NCBI GenBank assembly: GCA_934454435.1
Contig: CAKSGA010000056.1
Coordinates: forward strand, 1-14,691
DNA length: 14,691 nucleotides
From: an uncultured Oscillospiraceae bacterium
GTDB taxonomy: Bacteria > Bacillota > Clostridia > Oscillospirales > Ruminococcaceae
Reading direction: 5' to 3'
A model generated the notes under the pieces. It did no database searches. It had not been told where the DNA came from and was given only the letters and a program-made list of their open reading frames with translations. Of the stretch, positions 1-7,835 are shown in pieces. A program made the translations under genes and the position numbers. Each line of letters opens with the position of its first letter. Positions within the stretch are counted from its first letter, which is position 1.

Positions 1-597
<597 letters not shown>

Positions 598-613
598 TTC
601 ATTGCATAATACT

Positions 614-642
614 CAAGGCTGCTTTCGGGCAGCCTTGTTTTT
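614..642 (+). terminator. Rho-independent terminator of ilvC
   Basis: A perfect 9-bp stem, CAAGGCTGC (614-622) with GCAGCCTTG (629-637), closes a six-base loop and is followed by TTTTT (638-642). It starts 16 bases after the ilvC stop codon. Confidence 0.93.
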
Positions 643-644
643 AT

Positions 645-687
645 GCTAAAAAGCAAAACAAAAACCGCCGTAGTCACCTACGGCGGT
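645..687 (-). terminator. Rho-independent terminator of rpsB-tsf
   Basis: A perfect 10-bp stem, ACCGCCGTAG (664-673) with CTACGGCGGT (678-687), has the four-base loop TCAC. Read on the minus strand it is followed by TTTTGTTTTGC. It lies 23 bases past the tsf stop and backs onto the ilvC terminator, so each convergent unit has its own stop. The ACCGCC core recurs in the yicI and gpmI terminators. Confidence 0.92.
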
Positions 688-710
688 AATTATATTTGGT
701 TTAGCTGTTA

Positions 711-1637
711 TCAGCCCTTTGCCATTGCAGCAACCTCGGAAGCGAAGTCGTCCTTCTTCTTCTCGATACCCTCGCCACGCTCGTAACGAACGAAGGAGTC
801 AATCTTGATGGTTGCGCCAGCAGCCTTAGCCTCGGTCTCAACGTACTTGCCGATGGACATTGTGTCGTCCTTGAAGTACTTCTGATCCAGCAGGCAAACT
901 TCCTCAAAGTACTTTCTGAGACGACCCTCAACGATCTTCTCAAGTACATTCTCGGGCTTGGGCTTAGCGGACTGTGCGTTCTCAGTCTTTACAAGGCCCA
1001 GCTGAACTTCCTTCTCGTTTGCGAGAACGTCAGCAGGAATATCGTTCTGAGAAACGAACTGTGCGTTCAGTGCGGTGATCTGGAGAGCTACATTCTTACC
1101 GCAGGTGAGAACTGTTGCGTCCTCGGGCTTGTCGGTGTCGAGCTTTACCAGAGTACCGATACGGCCGCCATCGTGCATATAGGGAACCAGAATGCCGTTC
1201 ATCTTTGTGAAACGGCGGATATTCATGTTCTCGCCGATGGTAGCGATCTTCTCTACCATATAGTCAGCAACGGTCTGAGAGCCGCCTGCAACTGTGCAAG
1301 CCTTCAGAGCCTCAACGTCTGCAACGTCGTTAGCAAGGATAGTATCGGTAAGTGTCTCTACCATCTCGAGGAACTTGTCGCTCTTTGCGCAGAAGTCGGT
1401 CTCGCAGTTGATCTCAACGATAACGCCGGTGTTGCCGTTTACCTTGGTCTTTACGATACCCTCAGCTGCAATTCTGCCAGCCTTCTTAGCTGCCTTTGCA
1501 AGGCCCTTCTCACGAAGGATCTTTACAGCCTCATCTCTGTCGCCGTTAGCCTCTACAAGAGCTCTCTTGCAGTCCATCATGCCGCAGCCGGTCATGTCAC
1601 GGAGTTCCTTAACGTCGCTTGCTGTTACATTAGCCAT
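711..1637 (-). CDS. tsf: Translation elongation factor Ts
   Basis: EF-Ts is the cytoplasmic guanine nucleotide exchange factor that releases GDP from EF-Tu. The 308 residues match the usual bacterial length. The N-terminal UBA-like domain is clear (ASDVKELRDMTGCGMMDCKR, residues 6-25, then LREKGLAKAAKKAGRIAAEG). The EF-Tu contact segment CETDFCAKSDKF lies at residues 78-89, where many species have TDFVAR. A strong AAGGAG site at 1645-1650 sits eight bases before the ATG. The gene lies 45 bases after rpsB on the same strand with no terminator between them, so it is the second gene of the standard S2/EF-Ts operon. It ends with TGA, then a strong terminator. Confidence 0.98.
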   Translation of the reverse strand: MANVTASDVKELRDMTGCGMMDCKRALVEANGDRDEAVKILREKGLAKAAKKAGRIAAEGIVKTKVNGNTGVIVEINCETDFCAKSDKFLEMVETLTDTILANDVADVEALKACTVAGGSQTVADYMVEKIATIGENMNIRRFTKMNGILVPYMHDGGRIGTLVKLDTDKPEDATVLTCGKNVALQITALNAQFVSQNDIPADVLANEKEVQLGLVKTENAQSAKPKPENVLEKIVEGRLRKYFEEVCLLDQKYFKDDTMSIGKYVETEAKAAGATIKIDSFVRYERGEGIEKKKDDFASEVAAMAKG

Positions 1638-1682
1638 TTTTATTCTCCTTTTCTTATTATCGTATATCGTCCGATGTCGGAA

Positions 1683-2414
1683 TTACTCAGCGTCCTCAGC
1701 GGGAGCAGCCTGCTGCTCAGCAGCGTCAGCATTGCCCTGGTTTGCGGAAATGATAGCGTCTGCCATTGCGCCAGCGATCAGCTTTACAGCTCTGATAGCG
1801 TCATCGTTGCCGGGGATCACATAGTCGATCTCGTCAGGATCACAGTTGGTATCAACGATAGCTACTACCGGGATACCGAGCTTCTTAGCCTCGGAAACTG
1901 CGATCTTCTCCTTGCGGGGGTCAACTACGAACAGAGCGCCCGGGAGCTTCTTCATGTTCTTGATACCGCCAAGGAACTTCTCAAGCTTCTCGATCTCAAG
2001 GTTGAGCTTGATAACTTCCTTCTTGGGGAGCAGGTCGAAAGTACCGTCGGACTCCATGGTGTGGAGCTGCTCAAGTCTGGCAATTCTTCTCTGAATTGTC
2101 TTGAAGTTGGTCATCATACCGCCCAGCCATCTTGCATTTACAAAGTGAGCGCCTGCACGTGTAGCCTCTTCCTTGATGGAATCGGCAGCCTGCTTCTTGG
2201 TGCCTACGAAAAGGATCTCGCCGCCGTTTGCTGCTACTTCGTGAATGAAGTTGTAAGCCTCGTCGAGCTTTCTTACGGTCTTCTGCAGGTCGATGATGTA
2301 GATTCCGTTTCTCTCAGTGAAGATATAGGGAGCCATTTTAGGGTTCCATCTTCTTGTCTGGTGACCAAAGTGTACACCTGCTTCGAGAAGCTGCTTCATA
2401 GATACTACTGCCAT
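1683..2414 (-). CDS. rpsB: 30S ribosomal protein S2
   Basis: S2 is a small-subunit ribosomal protein of the head-body junction. The 243-residue product shows the family signatures [12 protein letters not shown] near the start, [10 protein letters not shown] near residue 97 and PGNDDAIR near 205. The reading frame stays open upstream to 2480, but I take the ATG at 2412-2414. It gives the canonical start [18 protein letters not shown] and has AGGAGGA at about 2422-2428, eight bases upstream. The extra upstream 22 residues do not resemble S2. The C-terminus is a short Ala/acidic tail ([10 protein letters not shown]), as in many Firmicutes. The operon partner is tsf. A promoter at 2549-2577 and a long leader precede it. 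Confidence 0.98.
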   Translation of the reverse strand: MAVVSMKQLLEAGVHFGHQTRRWNPKMAPYIFTERNGIYIIDLQKTVRKLDEAYNFIHEVAANGGEILFVGTKKQAADSIKEEATRAGAHFVNARWLGGMMTNFKTIQRRIARLEQLHTMESDGTFDLLPKKEVIKLNLEIEKLEKFLGGIKNMKKLPGALFVVDPRKEKIAVSEAKKLGIPVVAIVDTNCDPDEIDYVIPGNDDAIRAVKLIAGAMADAIISANQGNADAAEQQAAPAEDAE

Positions 2415-2542
2415 TTGTTTTTCCTCCTGATTTTGGTTTATAAAGTGATTTTCCTCCACGGCTGAACGCCCCGGACGCATGTGCGCACCGACGGAACGCC
2501 TGTACCGTGTGTGTATTTGTGCATAGTATTCCGCACACTTAC
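2415..2542 (-). promoter_or_regulatory. rpsB leader, possible S2 autoregulatory region
   Basis: From the predicted start near 2542 to the rpsB ATG is about 128 nt of untranslated, GC-rich leader. It contains GGCGTTC twice (about 2496 and 2475 on the minus strand) and a GTGCGCAC palindrome between them, so it can fold. Autogenous control by S2 through its mRNA leader is known in other bacteria. I do not recognise a specific described leader family here, so the regulatory role is inference. Confidence 0.35.
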
Positions 2543-2548
2543 CTGAAT

Positions 2549-2577
2549 ATTATATCACATTCAGCCATTTATTTCAA
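2549..2577 (-). promoter_or_regulatory. Sigma-A type promoter of rpsB-tsf
   Basis: On the minus strand, TTGAAA (2577-2572), a 17-base spacer and a perfect TATAAT (2554-2549) preceded by TG at the extended -10 position. This is one of the best promoters in the window, as expected for a ribosomal operon. It starts 16 bases past the ylmC stop codon. Confidence 0.88.
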
Positions 2578-2610
2578 CAAATTTCCGACCAGCTATTTTA
2601 ACAAATTTCC
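2563..2610 (-). repeat. 24-bp imperfect tandem duplication at ylmC 3' end
   Basis: Copy one is 2610-2587 and copy two is 2586-2563, read on the minus strand. They agree at 19 of 24 bases, and the first 17 differ by one base. Copy one encodes the last residues GNLLK and the stop of ylmC. Copy two would encode the same GNLLK-stop in the same frame, just after the real stop. Copy two contains the rpsB -35 hexamer TTGAAA, where copy one has TTAAAA. Confidence 0.85.
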
Positions 2611-2883
2611 AAACAGTTTTCCACGTCTTTTTGGCGATACTGACGGAGCGTCACAGGAAACGAGTATCGTGTCCTCGCCAATGACCTCGATATCGCACCA
2701 CTTTATGCAGATATCCTCTTCCCTGCCGAACAGCCCGAAGAACTTAGCCCTGCCGAACACGACAAGCCTGCAGATCTTCGCCGTGCAGCCATCGAACTCC
2801 ACATCATCGGGGAACCCGATCCGGCAGCCGTTCCTGACATTTATTATCTCCTTGCAGCGAATATCGTTGAAGCTGTACACCAT
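2593..2883 (-). CDS. YlmC/YmxH-family PRC-barrel protein
   Basis: A 96-residue protein of the YlmC/YmxH family, small PRC-barrel proteins widespread in endospore-forming Firmicutes and annotated as sporulation-linked, though their biochemical role is poorly known. Family features are visible: RCKEIINVRNGCRIGFPDDV near the start, then KFFGLFGREEDICIKWCDI and the closing IGEDTILV. The product lacks a signal peptide and has no membrane segment. The last residues (SPKRRGKLFGNLLK) are basic. The ATG at 2883 is preceded by a weak GGGGTGA site. It lies 63 bases after the permease stop with no clear terminator between, so co-transcription is possible. It ends in TAG, which shows that amber is read as stop in this genome. 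Confidence 0.9.
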   Translation of the reverse strand: MVYSFNDIRCKEIINVRNGCRIGFPDDVEFDGCTAKICRLVVFGRAKFFGLFGREEDICIKWCDIEVIGEDTILVSCDAPSVSPKRRGKLFGNLLK

Positions 2884-2946
2884 ACTATCACCCCGTTGCA
2901 GGATATGCAGGTTCCTGCGGAATTATGCAGAACCCTGCCGGACAAG

Positions 2947-4062
2947 TCACCCCAGCAGTGCATTTATGCCGAACTGAGCCGCAAGCAGAACTCCCATCAC
3001 AACAAAATTGTACGCCGTGAATTCCGCAAAATAACGCCCTTTCCGGGCACCCGCCGAGGCGCAGTAGAACTTGAACGAGATCAGGCTTGCAAGCGAAGCT
3101 ATCAGCGTACCCAGTCCGCCGATGTCCACGCCCAGCATGAGCTGCTCCGCATTGCCTGTAAACCCCGACAGCATGACCGCACACGGAACATTGCTGATGA
3201 CCTGCGACAGCGCAGCACCGACCAGCAGCTCCCGGCCTGTCACCACGCCGCTCATGAGCTCCCTCACCGCCGGTATCGCCGAGATATTCCCGACAAACAC
3301 GAAGAAGCAGACGAAAGTTCCCAGCAGCGCATAGTCGACCCTGGCGAATACCCGGCGGTCCGCAATGAGAACGCACAGCAGCGTCGCCGCAAGCGATATC
3401 CGCCAGTCCACCAGGCGCACCACGGTGCAGAGGCTGACCGCTGCCGCCACGCTGAACAAAATCAACTGCTTTTTCCCGGGCTTCTCAGCATCAGTCCGAC
3501 CGACCGGCTCCAGCTTTTCTGACGGTATCAGCAGCGCCGAAGCGGCTATCAGCACCAGACTGATCACTGTCGGCGGGAGCATAGTGCCGAAAAAGTCCCC
3601 GAGGGGCATTTCGTAGTGCGAATAAATGTACAGGTTCTGCGGATTTCCCATCGGCGTTGCCATGGAGCCGAGGTTTGCAGCCGCCGTTTCCAGCACGATG
3701 GTGCGTATCATCGCTTCAGGAAGCCCTTTCAGCAGTGTGATCGTCAGCGGGACCAGCGTGATGAGCGACACGTCATTGGTGACAAGCATTGCAAGGAAAA
3801 AGCAGGTCAGCGAGAGCGCCGAGCCGAGCGTCCTTGTGTTATGGAAACGCCTTGTGAGCACCCCGGAAAGCCTGCGGAACGCTCCAATGCTCCCGAACCC
3901 CTGCACTGACGCCATCAGGCAGAACAGCAATCCCAGCGTGGACCAGTCCACATAGCCGAGGTATTCCTTATTCGGCGGCACGAATACCATTGAGATAAGC
4001 GCCGCTGCAAAAGAAATACACAGCACCGCTTCTTTTTTCACGAATTTCAGTATTCCAGACAT
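2947..4062 (-). CDS. SLC13/ArsB-like (ion transporter superfamily) permease
   Basis: A 371-residue polytopic membrane protein of the CitMHS/ArsB-like ion transporter superfamily. About ten or eleven hydrophobic segments fill the chain. The two inverted halves each carry a signature: TNDVSLITLVPLT (95-107) with ETAAANLGSMATPMGNPQN (125-143), and SQVISNVPCAVMLSGF (286-301) with GGLGTLIASLASLISFK (315-331). The charged linker at 181-199 is probably the cytoplasmic loop between halves. Members move dicarboxylates, citrate, sulfate or arsenite, and the substrate cannot be read from this sequence. At 371 residues it is shorter than ArsB (about 430). The ATG at 4062 has GGAGAG seven bases upstream. 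It lies 46 bases downstream of the diguanylate cyclase gene, separated by a hairpin. Confidence 0.85.
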   Translation of the reverse strand: MSGILKFVKKEAVLCISFAAALISMVFVPPNKEYLGYVDWSTLGLLFCLMASVQGFGSIGAFRRLSGVLTRRFHNTRTLGSALSLTCFFLAMLVTNDVSLITLVPLTITLLKGLPEAMIRTIVLETAAANLGSMATPMGNPQNLYIYSHYEMPLGDFFGTMLPPTVISLVLIAASALLIPSEKLEPVGRTDAEKPGKKQLILFSVAAAVSLCTVVRLVDWRISLAATLLCVLIADRRVFARVDYALLGTFVCFFVFVGNISAIPAVRELMSGVVTGRELLVGAALSQVISNVPCAVMLSGFTGNAEQLMLGVDIGGLGTLIASLASLISFKFYCASAGARKGRYFAEFTAYNFVVMGVLLAAQFGINALLG

Positions 4063-4076
4063 ATTCTCTCCAAATC

Positions 4077-4106
4077 AAATGCCGGCTCAATTCAGAACCG
4101 GCATTT
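4077..4106 (-). terminator. Hairpin between GGDEF gene and permease
   Basis: The arms 4077-4088 and 4095-4106 form a 12-bp stem, with one G-U pair on the minus strand, around a six-base loop. The 3' arm ends in TTT, followed by GATTT, so the T-tract is poor. It begins just after the GGDEF stop and ends a few bases before the permease ribosome binding site. It may act as a leaky terminator or as a stem that limits downstream expression. Confidence 0.65.
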
Positions 4107-4108
4107 CG

Positions 4109-5212
4109 TCAGTTTACGATTATGACATTCTTTCCGTTTGATTTACCCTTGTACAGCCGCTTATCCACTGTGTTTATCAGGTCGTCTATCCCGGCGTTGC
4201 CCTCTTTGTTTTCAGCGAAGCCAAAGGTCATGGTAACTCCTACTTTTCTGCCCTCATAATCCAGGGCTAGTCCGTTGATCTCCGCCCTTATCCGGCTTAC
4301 CACCGGCAGACAGGCTTCGCTTGTTCCCTGCATTATCAGCAGCATTTCTTCTCCGCCCCAGCGGCATGCGATGTCGCCCTCCGGGAGGGCGTTCATGATG
4401 GTGTCCGCAACTGACTTCAGCACCAGGTCGCCGCATTCGTGACCGTAGGTGTCGTTCACTTTCTTGAAATCGTCTATATCGCCCATGATTATGCAGAACG
4501 GCTCGCTGCGGTGCTCCAGCTCCTCCAGCTTTCCGTGCAGGCTGTGACGGTTGAAAAGACCTGTCAGGGCGTCATGCGTGGCTGTGAAATTCAGGCGTTC
4601 GTTTGTTTCATTCAGTTTCTTTATAAGAGAATGTATTTCAAGAATGAACAGGCAGGTGAACCCGAACAGCAGCACAAGATTAAATATGATATTTACCCCA
4701 CGCATAAAATCAATTTCGCCGGAAGTCAGCTCACGCCGTGTCCGGTAATATATCGGTGTGCTGAAATGATCCGTAACAAGTCCCACCGCCAGGAACAAAA
4801 GGGAAAACAGCGTGTATATAACGGTCCAGCGTTTGAAAACCTTATTGGTGCATGTAAGGAACAGATAATACAGCACCACCGGTATAGTCATCATGGTATA
4901 GAGGAAGAAGCAGGTATCCGCACCCAGGAAAAGCGTGCATAGAAAAGCATGCAGACTTATCTCAAAGTACATTGCGCTTATCCAGTGCAGTGCGTGTTTC
5001 TCAAAGCTGTCACGCTTGCACATTGCACCCATTATCACATAAAGGGTCACGCTGAAAACATTGAACGTCACCATCGTGAACAGCTTTATAAATATAAAAA
5101 TCACCAGGAACGTAAAATGCATGAATGCGCCTGAAAATGCAGCTGCCATATATTTCAGTGACTTATCTATCCTGATATCAAGGATGTCAAACTTTTTTCT
5201 ATCTGTGTTCAT
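4109..5212 (-). CDS. Membrane-bound GGDEF diguanylate cyclase
   Basis: A 367-residue protein predicted to make cyclic di-GMP from two GTP. About six hydrophobic segments occupy residues 20-195 (for example 33-60, 86-120, 131-147, 174-192), so it is anchored in the membrane with no recognised sensor domain. The C-terminal GGDEF domain covers about 208-367. It has HDALTGLFNR (213-222), the metal/substrate segment GDIDDFKKVNDTYGHECGD (244-262) and the active loop GGEEM (286-290), a conservative variant with Met for Phe. The inhibitory RxxD site five residues before the loop reads PEGD, so product inhibition at that site is probably lost. The ATG at 5212 has GGAG ten bases upstream and a clear promoter at 5264-5292. 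It is divergent from yicI. Confidence 0.93.
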   Translation of the reverse strand: MNTDRKKFDILDIRIDKSLKYMAAAFSGAFMHFTFLVIFIFIKLFTMVTFNVFSVTLYVIMGAMCKRDSFEKHALHWISAMYFEISLHAFLCTLFLGADTCFFLYTMMTIPVVLYYLFLTCTNKVFKRWTVIYTLFSLLFLAVGLVTDHFSTPIYYRTRRELTSGEIDFMRGVNIIFNLVLLFGFTCLFILEIHSLIKKLNETNERLNFTATHDALTGLFNRHSLHGKLEELEHRSEPFCIIMGDIDDFKKVNDTYGHECGDLVLKSVADTIMNALPEGDIACRWGGEEMLLIMQGTSEACLPVVSRIRAEINGLALDYEGRKVGVTMTFGFAENKEGNAGIDDLINTVDKRLYKGKSNGKNVIIVN

Positions 5213-5263
5213 CTATGTCCCACTCCAAAAATATTTTCATAAACCAAACAATACCTTTATACT

Positions 5264-5292
5264 ATTATAATACTAATCGACAAAAATTTCAA
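5264..5292 (-). promoter_or_regulatory. Promoter of the GGDEF gene
   Basis: On the minus strand, TTGAAA (5292-5287), a 17-base spacer and a perfect TATAAT (5269-5264). The predicted start is about 45 bases before the ATG. The -35 box is also the first unit of the phased TTTCAA repeat in this divergent region. Confidence 0.85.
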
Positions 5293-5330
5293 TACAAATT
5301 TTCAAAAAAATTTTCAATACCCCCTTGAAA
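5287..5330. repeat. Phased TTTCAA/TTGAAA repeats between divergent promoters
   Basis: The hexamer TTTCAA occurs at 5287-5292, 5300-5305 and 5312-5317, and its reverse complement TTGAAA at 5325-5330. Start-to-start distances are 13, 12 and 13 bases. The two outer units are the -35 boxes of the divergent promoters. The inner two have no assigned role. The last two units also form an A/T-rich inverted repeat around TACCCCC. Confidence 0.7.
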
Positions 5331-5353
5331 TTTTTTGATAAGTATGATAGAAT
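5325..5353 (+). promoter_or_regulatory. Promoter of yicI
   Basis: TTGAAA (5325-5330), a 17-base spacer and TAGAAT (5348-5353) give a good sigma-A promoter with a predicted start near 5360. This leaves an untranslated leader of about 60 bases before the yicI ATG, containing the operator-like site at 5368-5381. Confidence 0.82.
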
Positions 5354-5367
5354 AAGAACATCGGGTG

Positions 5368-5381
5368 TGTAAACGATTACC
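5368..5381 (+). promoter_or_regulatory. Candidate cre / LacI-family operator of yicI
   Basis: TGTAAACGATTACC matches the Bacillus catabolite response consensus TGWAANCGNTNWCA at all fixed positions but the last. It has the central CG and GTAA/TTAC half-sites typical of LacI/GalR-family operators. It lies about 8-20 bases after the predicted transcription start, where CcpA or a dedicated LacI-type repressor would block elongation or clearance. The protein that binds it is not in the window. Confidence 0.55.
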
Positions 5382-5419
5382 GCCCATTACAGAGGATTAT
5401 TTTACGGAGGATAACACCA

Positions 5420-7726
5420 ATGAAGTATGCAGACGGATTATGGCTGAACAAGCCCGGTTACGGCGTAAATTACGCAACACAGATGTACGAGGTGACAGCA
5501 GACGAGAAATCAATCAATGTGCTCGCCACCAACCAGTGGATAGGCAACAGAGGTATGACCCTCGGCGGACCTGTACTGGAGATCACATTCACATCCACGC
5601 TGGAAAACACCATCAAGGTATCCATCGACCACTACAAGGGCAGAGTACATAAGTCCCCGGACTTCCAGCTCAACGAGGACAGAAACTTCAAGCCCGTCAT
5701 CAGGGAAACTGACGCTGCGTTCGAGCTCATTTCCGGCAACACTAAGGTAGTTGTCGCAAAGGGCGGCGCATGGGACATCAAGTACTACTACAACGACAAG
5801 CTGCTCACCAAGGAGGGCTGGCGCACCACCTCCTACATCACCGAGGACCAGTGGAAGACAAACGAGCGCATGGCAAACGACCAGATGAAGCCGTTCTTCT
5901 CCCATGATGAGACCGCTGACGGAGCCGTAATGCGTGAAATGCTGAACATCTCCGTAGGCGAGAACCTCTACGGCTTCGGCGAGAAGTTCTCCACCTTCGT
6001 GAAGAACGGCCAGACCGTTGAGGTATGGAACAACGACGGCGGCACAAGCTCCGAGCAGACCTACAAGTCCATTCCGTTCTACGTTTCTTCCAGAAACTAC
6101 GGCGTTTTCGTCAACCACCCCGAAAAGGTAACATTCGAGGTCGCAAGCGAAACCGTTTCCAAGGTCGCTTTCTCCGTTCAGGGCGAGCACCTGGAGTACT
6201 TCGTTATCGGCGGCGAGAAGCTGACTGATGTCGTTTCCACCTACACTACCCTGACCGGCAAGCCCGCCCTCACGCCGGCTTACACATTCGGTCTGTGGCT
6301 GACCACCTCCTTTACCACCAACTACGACGAGGCTACCGTTTCCAGCTTCATCGACGGTATGGCTGAGCGTGATATCCCGCTGGAGGTATTCCACTTCGAC
6401 TGCTTCTGGATGAAGGAGTTCAACTGGTGCGACCTCACATGGGACAAGAGAATGTTCCCCGACCCCAAGGCTATGCTCGACAGGCTGAAGGCAAAGGGTC
6501 TGGAGATCTGCGTGTGGATCAACTCCTACATCGCACAGCGTTCCTCCATGTTCGACGAGGGCGTAAAGGGCGGCTACTTCCTCAAGACAAAGGACGGCAG
6601 CGTATGGCAGGGCGACATGTGGCAGCCCGGCATGGCTATCGTTGACTTCACCAACCCCGCTGCGTGCGAGTGGTACAAGGGCAAGCTGCGTGCACTCTGC
6701 GAGATGGGCGTAAATGCGTTCAAGACCGACTTCGGCGAGCGTATCCCCACTAAGGACGTCGTTTACTATGACGGCAGCGACCCCTACAAGATGCACAACT
6801 ACTACACTTACCTCTACAACAAGTGCGTTTTCGAGGTACTCGAGGAATTCTACGGCAAGGACAAGGCTTGCCTGTTCGCACGTTCCGCTACCGTTGGCGG
6901 TCAGCAGTTCCCTGTACACTGGGGCGGCGACTGCTTCTCCAACTACGAGTCCATGTGGGAGACCCTGCGTGGCGGTCTGTCCCTCTGCATGAGCGGCTTC
7001 GGCTACTTCAGCCACGATATCTCCGGTTTCGAGGCGCAGGGCACTCCCGACCTCTACAAGAGATGGTGTGCATTCGGTCTGATGTCCTCTCACTCCAGAC
7101 TTCACGGCAACAGCTCCTACCGTGTTCCGTGGAACTTTGACGAGGAGAGCTGCGATGTTCTCCGCCACTGGACAAAGCTCAAGGGCAAGCTGATGCCTTA
7201 CCTCTGGAACCAGGCTCACAAGACCCACACCACCGGCGTTCCGATGATGAGAGCAATGGTAATGGAATACGCAGACGATCCCGCTACCCTGTCCCTCGAC
7301 CGTCAGTACATGCTGGGTGACAACCTGCTGGTTGCTCCTGTATTCAACGAAGAGGGCATCGCAGACTTCTACGTACCCGCAGGCAACTGGACCGATATCC
7401 AGAGCGGAAAGGTTTACGAGGGCGGCAAGTGGTACTCCACAAAGAACAACTACTTCGAGATGCCTGTTCTCGCAAAGCCGAACAGCATCGTGGCATACGG
7501 CAACTTCGAGCGTGCGTTCACCTACGCATACGGCGACAAGGCTGACATCGTGATCTACCAGCTCGGGGACGGCAAGACCGCTGAAACCACCATCTACGAC
7601 GCAGAGAGCAATGTAGTTCTCACCGTAAAGGCGACCCGCACCGGCGACACCATCAAGGTTACAGCCGAGGGCTCCGCTAAGGACTACACCGTAAGAAGCG
7701 CAGAGGGTCTGAAGATCGAAATGTGA
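5420..7726 (+). CDS. yicI: GH31 alpha-xylosidase
   Basis: A 768-residue glycoside hydrolase family 31 enzyme, close in length to E. coli YicI (772). It removes alpha-linked xylose from the non-reducing end of isoprimeverose and xyloglucan oligosaccharides with retention. It starts with a YicI-like N-terminal beta domain and has no signal peptide, so it acts in the cytoplasm on imported sugars. The catalytic nucleophile is Asp437 in FKTDFGERIP, and the acid/base is Asp504 in VHWGGDCFSNYESM. HFDCFWM (325-331) carries the Cys-Phe pair (C328, F329) that marks xylosidase rather than glucosidase specificity. C-terminal beta domains follow. GGAGG at 5406-5410 lies nine bases before the ATG. The strong C-ending codon bias suggests high expression. 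No transporter or regulator partner is adjacent, so the gene is monocistronic between its own promoter and terminator. Confidence 0.96.
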   Translation: MKYADGLWLNKPGYGVNYATQMYEVTADEKSINVLATNQWIGNRGMTLGGPVLEITFTSTLENTIKVSIDHYKGRVHKSPDFQLNEDRNFKPVIRETDAAFELISGNTKVVVAKGGAWDIKYYYNDKLLTKEGWRTTSYITEDQWKTNERMANDQMKPFFSHDETADGAVMREMLNISVGENLYGFGEKFSTFVKNGQTVEVWNNDGGTSSEQTYKSIPFYVSSRNYGVFVNHPEKVTFEVASETVSKVAFSVQGEHLEYFVIGGEKLTDVVSTYTTLTGKPALTPAYTFGLWLTTSFTTNYDEATVSSFIDGMAERDIPLEVFHFDCFWMKEFNWCDLTWDKRMFPDPKAMLDRLKAKGLEICVWINSYIAQRSSMFDEGVKGGYFLKTKDGSVWQGDMWQPGMAIVDFTNPAACEWYKGKLRALCEMGVNAFKTDFGERIPTKDVVYYDGSDPYKMHNYYTYLYNKCVFEVLEEFYGKDKACLFARSATVGGQQFPVHWGGDCFSNYESMWETLRGGLSLCMSGFGYFSHDISGFEAQGTPDLYKRWCAFGLMSSHSRLHGNSSYRVPWNFDEESCDVLRHWTKLKGKLMPYLWNQAHKTHTTGVPMMRAMVMEYADDPATLSLDRQYMLGDNLLVAPVFNEEGIADFYVPAGNWTDIQSGKVYEGGKWYSTKNNYFEMPVLAKPNSIVAYGNFERAFTYAYGDKADIVIYQLGDGKTAETTIYDAESNVVLTVKATRTGDTIKVTAEGSAKDYTVRSAEGLKIEM

Positions 7727-7745
7727 TCTGACTTCACATAGAATG

Positions 7746-7778
7746 ACCGCCGGGAGTTATAACGCTCCCGGCGGTTTT
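7746..7778 (+). terminator. Rho-independent terminator of yicI
   Basis: A perfect 11-bp stem, ACCGCCGGGAG (7746-7756) with CTCCCGGCGGT (7765-7775), closes an eight-base loop. With the T that closes the stem it runs into TTTT. It starts 19 bases past the yicI stop. Confidence 0.92.
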
Positions 7779-7787
7779 ACTGCATAG

Positions 7788-7819
7788 CAAAACCGCCGGC
7801 TGATCGCTCAGCCGGCGGT
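7788..7819 (-). terminator. Rho-independent terminator of gpmI
   Basis: A perfect 12-bp stem, ACCGCCGGCTGA (7792-7803) with TCAGCCGGCGGT (7808-7819), has loop TCGC. On the minus strand it ends in TTTTGC. It lies 16 bases past the gpmI stop, back to back with the yicI terminator. Confidence 0.92.
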
Positions 7820-7835
7820 AAGTTTATTCTGAAAA

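Noticed and set aside
1173..2465. 430-codon open frame antisense to rpsB and tsf
   Set aside because: It spans two well-supported genes and their spacer on the opposite strand. Its Cys/Leu/Val-rich product looks like reverse reading of biased codons, and it has no ribosome binding site.
2415..2480. N-terminal extension of S2 by 22 residues
   Set aside because: S2 similarity starts at MAVVSMKQ with a strong ribosome binding site directly upstream. The extension crosses the Shine-Dalgarno and leader sequence.
2884..2946. GCAGG-rich inverted repeats between permease and ylmC as a terminator
   Set aside because: The arms pair imperfectly and no T-tract follows on the minus strand, so I do not call a terminator.
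5213..5419. Small gene in the GGDEF-yicI spacer
   Set aside because: Short frames here lack ribosome binding sites, and the DNA is fully explained by promoters, repeats and the operator-like site.
5510..7228. 572-codon open frame antisense to yicI
   Set aside because: It mirrors the strong codon bias of the GH31 gene. The product has no recognisable domain, and every GH31 catalytic motif is on the plus strand.
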